Shown here one piece after another: positions 1 through 4,353 of a stretch of 5,270 bases of DNA (within the stretch, counting starts at the first letter, position 1; each line of letters opens with the position of its first letter). The position numbers were made by a program, and so were the translations under genes. This DNA is from JABDBK01 sp964533645 (lineage in GTDB: Bacteria; Pseudomonadota; Gammaproteobacteria; DSM-16500). The notes beneath the pieces were generated by a model. That model was not told where the DNA came from and searched no databases. It saw only the letters and a program-made list of their open reading frames with translations. The DNA lies in contig CAZHMQ010000128.1 in NCBI GenBank assembly GCA_964533645.1, positions 1-5,270 on the forward strand, in the 5' to 3' direction.

Positions 1-408
1 ATCTATCATTAAGGTTCTACCTTTAATATTTTCAAGCTTTAATCGCGGCGCCAACACCGGCAATACTGCATTACCTTTTGCATTCACAATCAAAACAGGC
101 AAATCACCTAAATGACTATTACCTTTATAAGGTCCGTTGTGCGTATGAATACCTTGCAAGCCCAAATGATCGCCTGCCATTTCTCCTTGATGCGCACATG
201 ATGCACAAGCATGTATGTGAAATCCATGTATGCCTGGTGATAAATGTTTTAAATGAGGAGTGAATAATACTCCATAAATCGTATCGTCAGCTGTCACATA
301 ACCAAGCTCTTTTCCACTTTGCAGTGAACAGATAGGAATCTGTAAACTCGCAAAAGCCAAAGAAGATAACATGCTCATTATTACTAACCCTATTATTCTT
401 TTTATCAT
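1..408 (-). CDS. sodC: Cu/Zn superoxide dismutase, periplasmic (C-terminus cut by window edge)
   Basis: Predicted to convert superoxide to hydrogen peroxide and oxygen in the periplasm. The first 136 codons are visible; the C-terminal part lies beyond position 1. Residues 1-20 are a clear Sec signal peptide (basic MIKR, hydrophobic stretch, AFA cleavage site). The body matches bacterial SodC: HGFHIH (61-66) gives copper ligands H64 and H66, H81 is the bridging His, H90, H99 and D102 (HLGDLP, 99-104) complete the zinc site, and APRL (120-123) is a typical family segment. Cys71 sits where the conserved disulfide Cys is expected. Two oddities: an extra Cys68, and Asp136 at the position that aligns with the fourth copper-ligand His, so catalytic activity is not certain. 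It starts 10 nt after the acyP stop, with a weak AAGG about 8 nt upstream, so it is probably co-transcribed with acyP. The family is very secure; the activity is inferred. Confidence 0.93.
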   Translation of the reverse strand, partial: MIKRIIGLVIMSMLSSLAFASLQIPICSLQSGKELGYVTADDTIYGVLFTPHLKHLSPGIHGFHIHACASCAHQGEMAGDHLGLQGIHTHNGPYKGNSHLGDLPVLIVNAKGNAVLPVLAPRLKLENIKGRTLMID

Positions 409-418
409 GATACATACC

Positions 419-694
419 TTATTTCACTGAAAAACGCTCGAAATCCTCCCAAGGAGACGCTTCACTTATTACCTCATCCACTTTTGCCAACTCTGGACCT
501 TGATGCAACCATTCAGAAAATTGAGATAACTTTTCTTTATCACCACAAGCTAGCACTTCAACACGACCATCCTGCAAATTACGCGCCCACCCTGTGATAT
601 CAAGTTTGTTAGCTTCTTCTTGAGCAGATGCACGAAACCAAACGCCTTGCACACGGCCTGAAATAACATATCGCATGCATATTTTTGATTGCAT
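419..694 (-). CDS. acyP: Acylphosphatase
   Basis: A small cytoplasmic enzyme that hydrolyses acyl phosphates such as 1,3-bisphosphoglycerate or carbamoyl phosphate to a carboxylate and phosphate; its physiological role in bacteria is poorly defined. At 91 residues it has the usual family length and a single acylphosphatase-like domain. The phosphate-binding loop GRVQGVWFR (13-21) ends in the catalytic Arg21. The second signature, GWARNLQDGRVEV (35-47), contains the catalytic Asn39. A strong AAGGAG-type site upstream favours the first Met over Met7. It is the first gene of a minus-strand pair with sodC (10-nt gap) and is divergent from the lipid A acyltransferase gene. The pairing with sodC has no obvious biochemical logic. 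Confidence 0.96.
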   Translation of the reverse strand: MQSKICMRYVISGRVQGVWFRASAQEEANKLDITGWARNLQDGRVEVLACGDKEKLSQFSEWLHQGPELAKVDEVISEASPWEDFERFSVK

Positions 695-702
695 GATTGA
701 GC

Positions 703-709
703 ACTCCTT
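703..709 (-). promoter_or_regulatory. Ribosome binding site of acyP
   Basis: On the minus strand this reads AAGGAGT and lies 8 nt before the ATG at 694. It is the strongest Shine-Dalgarno sequence in the window and fixes the acyP start at the first Met rather than at Met7. Confidence 0.85.
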
Positions 710-733
710 GTTAATTTGCTGTTTGAGGCTAGC

Positions 734-762
734 ATTATAACTTATAGGTAAAACGGTATGAA
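734..762 (-). promoter_or_regulatory. Candidate sigma-70 promoter for acyP-sodC
   Basis: On the minus strand, TTCATA (757-762; 4 of 6 matches to the -35 consensus) is followed after exactly 17 bp by a perfect -10 box TATAAT (734-739). Transcription would start near position 727, about 30 nt upstream of the acyP start codon. The -35 box covers the ATG of the divergent acyltransferase gene. The same AT core reads TATAAC on the plus strand and could be the -10 box for the opposite direction, but no convincing -35 partner is present there. This is a prediction from sequence only. Confidence 0.55.
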
Positions 763-1681
763 GCTATGGAAATGCTTTTTACTTCCGGCATGGATCGCTC
801 TTGGTATGCTTTGGGTACTCATACAACTTCCACATCCTCTTAGAATAAATATAGGCAAAATACTAGGCCGACTTGCATTTCTATTGCCCACTCAAGCAAA
901 ATACACGACGGAGCTTAATTTAAAACTTTGTTTTCCCAATCTCACTGAAAAAGAACATAAAACACTTGCCAAAAAAAATTTTATGTCTCTAGGCATCGCC
1001 CTGATGGAATCTGCCATGGCTTGGCTTTCGACAAGCAAACCATTGCGATCGCTTTATACTTTATATGGATATGAACATATTGAAAACGCATTCCAACAAG
1101 GTAAAGGAATTTTATTAATTACCCCACATTTTACTTGTGTTGAATTAGTCGCACGTTTTATCAGTCTTGAAGAAAACTTTGGCATTTTATACCGCCCACA
1201 TAAAAAACCTTGGTTGGCATCTATCCAAGCCTACTTTAGAAATCGGCATTTTATCCATTGTATCAAAAGCGATCAAATCAGAATGCTGTTGCGCACACTG
1301 CGGAACAATAAAGCCATATGGTATGCCTATGATATTGACGAGGGGGGCAAACGCAGCGTGTTTGCACCTTTTTTTAATATACCTACCGCAAGTTTGACAA
1401 CAGTCACTGATATTGCACGGCTCAGCGGAGCAACCCTCATTCCCATGAGGTATGCTAGACGCGATGATGCGACGGGGTACGAAATACATTTTTTGCCGCC
1501 ACTTAACGATTTTCCTCTGCATAACAAATTACATGCCGCCACGCGCTTAAATGAAACGCTAGAGAACATGATCAGAAAAAAACCCGAACAATATGTATGG
1601 CAATATAAACGCTTTAAAACACGACCTAAAGGTGAAAAAAGATTTTATTACTCCGATAATTTTCCGCCGAGAAAAATATAG
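758..1681 (+). CDS. lpxL: Lipid A biosynthesis acyltransferase, LpxL/HtrB family
   Basis: Predicted inner-membrane late acyltransferase that moves a fatty acid from acyl-ACP onto the lipid A precursor (in E. coli, laurate onto Kdo2-lipid IVA). The product has 307 residues, the normal family size. The N-terminus has a hydrophobic membrane anchor (about 7-44). The catalytic HX4E motif is HFTCVE (H124, E129), followed by the YRPHKKP block (145-151), the WYAYDIDEGG block (188-197), SVFAPFF (200-206) and the C-terminal YVWQYKRFKTRP (279-290), all in family order. The WYA block usually reads close to APDxDxG, so the Tyr191 and Ile193 seen here are unusual. An in-frame TAA at 749-751 makes this ATG the first possible start; the ribosome site is weak (AGG about 10 nt upstream). 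hldE, also an LPS gene, follows after 62 nt. Sequence alone cannot separate LpxL from LpxM or LpxP or name the chain transferred, so the symbol means family level only. Confidence 0.9.
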   Translation: MKLWKCFLLPAWIALGMLWVLIQLPHPLRINIGKILGRLAFLLPTQAKYTTELNLKLCFPNLTEKEHKTLAKKNFMSLGIALMESAMAWLSTSKPLRSLYTLYGYEHIENAFQQGKGILLITPHFTCVELVARFISLEENFGILYRPHKKPWLASIQAYFRNRHFIHCIKSDQIRMLLRTLRNNKAIWYAYDIDEGGKRSVFAPFFNIPTASLTTVTDIARLSGATLIPMRYARRDDATGYEIHFLPPLNDFPLHNKLHAATRLNETLENMIRKKPEQYVWQYKRFKTRPKGEKRFYYSDNFPPRKI

Positions 1682-1699
1682 CTTATTATTCCTATAAGC
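1681..1699 (+). other. Short inverted repeat after the acyltransferase gene
   Basis: GCTTAT (1681-1686) and ATAAGC (1694-1699) form a perfect 6-bp stem with a 7-nt loop right at the acyltransferase stop codon. It is AT-rich and no T-tract follows it, so it is a poor intrinsic terminator. It may be chance, or a weak stabilising hairpin at the end of the first transcript. Confidence 0.3.
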
Positions 1700-1703
1700 G
1701 CTG

Positions 1704-1712
1704 TGTTAGAAT
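1704..1712 (+). promoter_or_regulatory. Candidate extended -10 promoter for hldE-gmk
   Basis: TG-t-TAGAAT is an extended -10 element: TG one base ahead of a hexamer with 5 of 6 matches. The region 17-18 bp upstream (TTATTA or TATTAT) is only a poor -35, which extended -10 promoters tolerate. Start of transcription near 1719 would leave a leader of about 25 nt before hldE. Read-through from the upstream acyltransferase gene is the alternative. Confidence 0.35.
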
Positions 1713-1743
1713 TACGGACTTTTTATCAAACATATGAAAAACC

Positions 1744-3198
1744 ATGCAGATACAACTACCCGATTTTAGCAAAGCTTCCATTCTTGTCATAGGCGATGTC
1801 ATGCTTGACCGCTATTGGTTCGGCGATACCGCACGCATTTCACCGGAAGCTCCTGTGCCTGTTGTTAAAATCAAACAACATGATGAACGTCCGGGCGGAG
1901 CTGGTAATGTCGCATTAAATATTGCCGCATTAGGTGCAAAAGTAACACTTTTAGGGATAAGCGGCACTGATGAAGCGGGTGATTCTCTCAAGCAACAGCT
2001 TGATGCGGCAAATATTCAACATGAAATCTTGCAATTGCCAAATATTCCTACTATCGCAAAATTACGCATCATCAGTCGCCACCAACAACTTATTCGACTG
2101 GATTTTGAAGAAAAAATTCCTGCATTCCATTCCACCCTACTTATTGATACTTATAAAAAACATCTCAATCATGCCAATCTTGTGATTTTATCCGATTATG
2201 GCAAAGGAACCCTAAGCTGCAATAAAGAACTTATCGCACTTGCGACAGCTGCCGGCATTCCTGTGTTTGTAGACCCGAAAGGCCAAGATTTTAGTACCTA
2301 TCAAGGCGCAACAACTATTACTCCTAATTTTAAAGAATTTGAAGCTATTGTGGGCCCTTGTGAAAATGAACAAACCATACTCCATAAAGCACAGTCATTT
2401 TTAACGACTTTTAGCATAGAAAATTTATTACTCACCCGCGGCGAACAAGGCATGACACTTATCCGAAAAGATGCGGAAGAAATACATCTGCCCGCTCACG
2501 CACGCGAAGTTTATGATGTCACTGGAGCAGGCGACACCGTCATTGCAGTGTTAGCAGCCGCTTATGCTGCCGGCGAAGCTTTACCCCATGCGATGAAACT
2601 TGCAAATCTGGCCGCAAGTTTAGTAGTGACCAAACTTGGAGCAGCTTCAGTCGGCAAGAATGAACTGCAAGCAGCACTTCATACTGCAGAACATATCGCT
2701 ACGCAAGGTATCGTTAATGAAGAACAATTATTATCCGCCGTTACATCAGCAAAATTACAAGGCAAAAAAATTGTTTTTACCAATGGTTGCTTTGACATAT
2801 TACATGCCGGCCATGTCACGTATTTACAACAAGCCAAACAGTTGGGCGATTATTTAGTCGTAGCCATCAATGATGATGCCTCAGTCAAGCGACTCAAAGG
2901 ATACTCTCGCCCCGTCAATCCTGTTGCCCAACGTATGGCGGTGCTAGCAAGCTTAGGCGCAGTTGACCTAGTGATCTCGTTTGCAGACCCTACTCCTGAG
3001 CGCTTACTTAAATCCATACAACCTCATATTTTAGTCAAAGGCGGCGACTACACCCCCGACCAAGTCGTAGGCCACGACATTGTGCATGCTTACGGCGGCG
3101 AAGTTAGAGTATTAGGTGTTGTTAAAAATATCTCTACAAGTCTTATGATAGAACGTATCACAAAAAGCCTACACACCACAGAACAGGAAACGATATGA
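1744..3198 (+). CDS. hldE: Bifunctional heptose-7-phosphate kinase / heptose-1-phosphate adenylyltransferase
   Basis: Makes the ADP-heptose precursor of the LPS inner core. The N-terminal domain phosphorylates D-glycero-D-manno-heptose 7-phosphate at C1; after GmhB removes the 7-phosphate, the C-terminal domain attaches AMP. Both halves are intact in 484 residues (E. coli 477). The kinase domain (about 1-320) is PfkB/ribokinase type, with GDVMLDRYW (17-25), RPGGAGNVALNIAALGA (49-65) and the catalytic-base motif DVTGAGDT (258-265, Asp264). The nucleotidyltransferase domain (about 340-475) has TNGCFDILHAGH (346-357) with the HxGH signature H354-H357, and KGGDYTPDQVVG (432-443). An in-frame TGA at 1735-1737 makes this ATG the earliest ATG start, and it aligns with the E. 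coli N-terminus. No Shine-Dalgarno is visible ahead of it. The final TGA overlaps the gmk ATG. The identification is very secure. Confidence 0.98.
   Translation: MQIQLPDFSKASILVIGDVMLDRYWFGDTARISPEAPVPVVKIKQHDERPGGAGNVALNIAALGAKVTLLGISGTDEAGDSLKQQLDAANIQHEILQLPNIPTIAKLRIISRHQQLIRLDFEEKIPAFHSTLLIDTYKKHLNHANLVILSDYGKGTLSCNKELIALATAAGIPVFVDPKGQDFSTYQGATTITPNFKEFEAIVGPCENEQTILHKAQSFLTTFSIENLLLTRGEQGMTLIRKDAEEIHLPAHAREVYDVTGAGDTVIAVLAAAYAAGEALPHAMKLANLAASLVVTKLGAASVGKNELQAALHTAEHIATQGIVNEEQLLSAVTSAKLQGKKIVFTNGCFDILHAGHVTYLQQAKQLGDYLVVAINDDASVKRLKGYSRPVNPVAQRMAVLASLGAVDLVISFADPTPERLLKSIQPHILVKGGDYTPDQVVGHDIVHAYGGEVRVLGVVKNISTSLMIERITKSLHTTEQETI
3186..3189 (+). promoter_or_regulatory. Ribosome binding site of gmk inside the hldE 3' end
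   Basis: AGGA lies 5 nt before the gmk ATG (3195), within the last codons of hldE. With the ATGA stop/start overlap this indicates translational coupling of gmk to hldE. Confidence 0.65.
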
Positions 3199-3815
3199 TC
3201 ATATCCGGTAATCTTTTTGTTATTTCCGCCCCTTCAGGCGCTGGAAAAACATCTCTGGTAAAAGCCGTCACAGATGCTACGCCCAGCATCACAGTATCTA
3301 TTTCCCATACCACAAGAGAAAAAAGACCCGACGAAAGAGATGGCATCAATTATTATTTTATTGATGAAACTGAATTTCAACACATGATAGATCATGCCGA
3401 TTTTTTAGAATACGCTACTATTTTTCATTATCATTATGGAACATCCCATACTTGGGTTGAAGAAACCTTAGCAAAAGGCCTTGATGTTATTTTAGAAATT
3501 GACTGGCAAGGCTGTCAACAAATTAAAGCTAAGTTTCCTGATTGCATTAGTATTTTTGTCTTACCTCCTTCTTTAACAGAGCTTTCCGCACGCTTACATA
3601 AACGCAACCAAGACAAACCTGAAGTGATCAAAGAAAGACTAGCCGATGCACGCGACACCATCAACCATGTAAATGAATTTGATTATGTGGTGATTAATGA
3701 AGATTTTAACCGTGCTGTGCAGGATCTAACGACCATCATAGAAGCGAGTCGATTATTGAAAAAGCGACAGATCGAGCAATATGTCGATTTATTAAACGAA
3801 CTTAAGCAAAAGTAG
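3195..3815 (+). CDS. gmk: Guanylate kinase
   Basis: Cytoplasmic essential enzyme that phosphorylates GMP (and dGMP) with ATP to give GDP, feeding GTP and (p)ppGpp synthesis. The 206 residues match the usual length of about 207. The P-loop SAPSGAGKTS (11-20) binds ATP. The GMP-binding region runs through SHTTREKRPDERDG (37-50; Arg41 and Arg44) to YYF (53-55), FLEYA (70-74; Glu72) and YGTS (81-84; Tyr81), followed by DVILEIDWQG (97-106; Asp103). The LID segment is around RLHKRNQDKPEVIKERL (133-149). The ATG overlaps the hldE stop by 4 nt (ATGA), so expression is probably coupled to hldE, an arrangement not found in E. coli, where gmk lies directly upstream of rpoZ. rpoZ follows after 57 nt with no terminator visible between them. 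Confidence 0.98.
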   Translation: MIISGNLFVISAPSGAGKTSLVKAVTDATPSITVSISHTTREKRPDERDGINYYFIDETEFQHMIDHADFLEYATIFHYHYGTSHTWVEETLAKGLDVILEIDWQGCQQIKAKFPDCISIFVLPPSLTELSARLHKRNQDKPEVIKERLADARDTINHVNEFDYVVINEDFNRAVQDLTTIIEASRLLKKRQIEQYVDLLNELKQK

Positions 3816-3872
3816 CACTATACGCCAAAAGTCGGTAAAATGCGCGCTAAGTATATTAGAGAGGTAAGTTAA

Positions 3873-4220
3873 ATGGCTCGTATAACCGTTGAAGATTGTC
3901 TAGAACACGTCACAAACCGCTTTGAATTAGTCATTATTGCAGCAAAACGCGCACGCCAACTGATGAAAGGCAGCGTGGATCCTACTGTTCCATGGGAAAA
4001 TGACAAGCCCACCGTGGTTGCCTTACGTGAAATTGCTAATGGTCACACAGATTTCGGCGATGCGCATGACCATGACAGAACGCCAAAAACGACGGAAGAA
4101 GCGATTATTGAAGCCGAAGATTTGTTCGCTGATATGCATGATACGGTAGAAACACATCATGAAGACCCTGAAACCCCTACGTCTGAAACAGCGGGTGAAG
4201 AGTCGGAATCTGAAGAATAA
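3873..4220 (+). CDS. rpoZ: DNA-directed RNA polymerase omega subunit with long acidic tail
   Basis: Small RNA polymerase subunit that helps assemble beta' into the core and, in gammaproteobacteria, forms one ppGpp-binding site with beta'. The conserved core is clear: MARITVEDCL (1-10), NRFELVIIAAKRARQL (15-30), DPTVPWENDKPTVVALREI (36-54). The product is 115 residues against 91 in E. coli; the extra length is a low-complexity tail (about 58-115) rich in His and Asp and then in Glu, with 17 acidic residues among the last 41. The start is supported by GAGG (3861-3864), 8 nt upstream. Its position between gmk and spoT is the classic gammaproteobacterial order and fits its role in the ppGpp response. 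No convincing private promoter was found in the 57-nt gap after gmk. Confidence 0.96.
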   Translation: MARITVEDCLEHVTNRFELVIIAAKRARQLMKGSVDPTVPWENDKPTVVALREIANGHTDFGDAHDHDRTPKTTEEAIIEAEDLFADMHDTVETHHEDPETPTSETAGEESESEE

Positions 4221-4228
4221 CCCTGAAA

Positions 4229-4258
4229 ATGGTGGGCAAAGCGCAGCGTGCCCACCAT
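4229..4258. repeat. Perfect 10-bp palindrome, REP-like; possible transcription-blocking hairpin
   Basis: ATGGTGGGCA (4229-4238) and TGCCCACCAT (4249-4258) are exact reverse complements around a 10-nt loop, 8 nt after the rpoZ stop. The stem is stable (6 G-C pairs), but no T-tract follows on the plus strand, nor on the minus strand side, so it is not a standard intrinsic terminator. A GTGGGC...GCCCAC stem with a GC-rich AAGCGCAGCG loop resembles the short REP-type palindromes scattered between genes in many proteobacteria; that resemblance is from memory and unchecked. It could protect the rpoZ mRNA 3' end or reduce read-through into spoT. Confidence 0.6.
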
Positions 4259-4288
4259 GGTATAACATCAAATAAACTACCCGCCCTA

Positions 4289-4318
4289 ATGGCAGAAATA
4301 TCCTAAATAATAGATAAT
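4289..4318 (+). promoter_or_regulatory. Weak candidate promoter for spoT
   Basis: ATGGCA (4289-4294; 4 of 6) and GATAAT (4313-4318; 5 of 6) are separated by 18 bp. A start near 4325 would leave a leader of about 30 nt. In such AT-rich sequence a match of this quality is expected by chance quite often, so this is only a possibility. It would make sense if the palindrome at 4229-4258 limits transcription from rpoZ. Confidence 0.2.
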
Positions 4319-4341
4319 AATCAAAGGACAATTATTATTTG
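4311..4341 (+). other. AT-rich inverted repeat in the spoT leader
   Basis: ATAATAAT (4314-4321) pairs perfectly with ATTATTAT (4331-4338) across a 9-nt loop. Two G-U pairs and one A-U pair can extend the stem to 4311/4341, which reaches the first base of the GAGG ribosome binding site. The hairpin is weak because it is all A-U/G-U, but it sits where it could affect spoT translation. It may also be chance in AT-rich DNA. Confidence 0.35.
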
Positions 4342-4344
4342 AGG
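4341..4344 (+). promoter_or_regulatory. Ribosome binding site of spoT (supports the TTG start)
   Basis: GAGG lies 9 nt before TTG at 4354. A second purine run, TAGG (4346-4349), lies 8 nt before an out-of-frame ATG at 4358, so the two starts may compete for ribosomes. Confidence 0.6.
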
Positions 4345-4353
4345 ATAGGCTGC

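Noticed and set aside
78..263. 61-codon open frame on the plus strand opposite sodC
   Set aside because: It lies fully antisense to a clear SodC coding sequence, has no ribosome site and no recognisable motif.
550..735. Minus-strand open frame overlapping acyP and the divergent promoter
   Set aside because: It is out of frame with the well-supported acyP, covers its ribosome site and promoter, and its protein shows no family features.
1187..1569. Overlapping antisense open frames inside the acyltransferase gene
   Set aside because: They are shadows of a gene with intact conserved motifs; the Cys- and Arg-rich translations look like reverse-frame noise.
3836..3857. Possible rpoZ promoter (TAAAAT 3836-3841 or TATATT 3852-3857)
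   Set aside because: Neither -10-like box has a -35 partner better than 2 of 6 at 16-18 bp, and neither has the extended TG motif.
4229..4260. Rho-independent terminator for rpoZ
   Set aside because: The stem is good, but the sequence after it has no run of T residues, so it was recorded as a palindromic repeat with possible 3'-end function.
4023..4331. 102-codon antisense open frame across rpoZ and the palindrome
   Set aside because: The translation is a run of Phe/Arg that mirrors the acidic GAA/GAT-rich tail of rpoZ, with no credible protein character.
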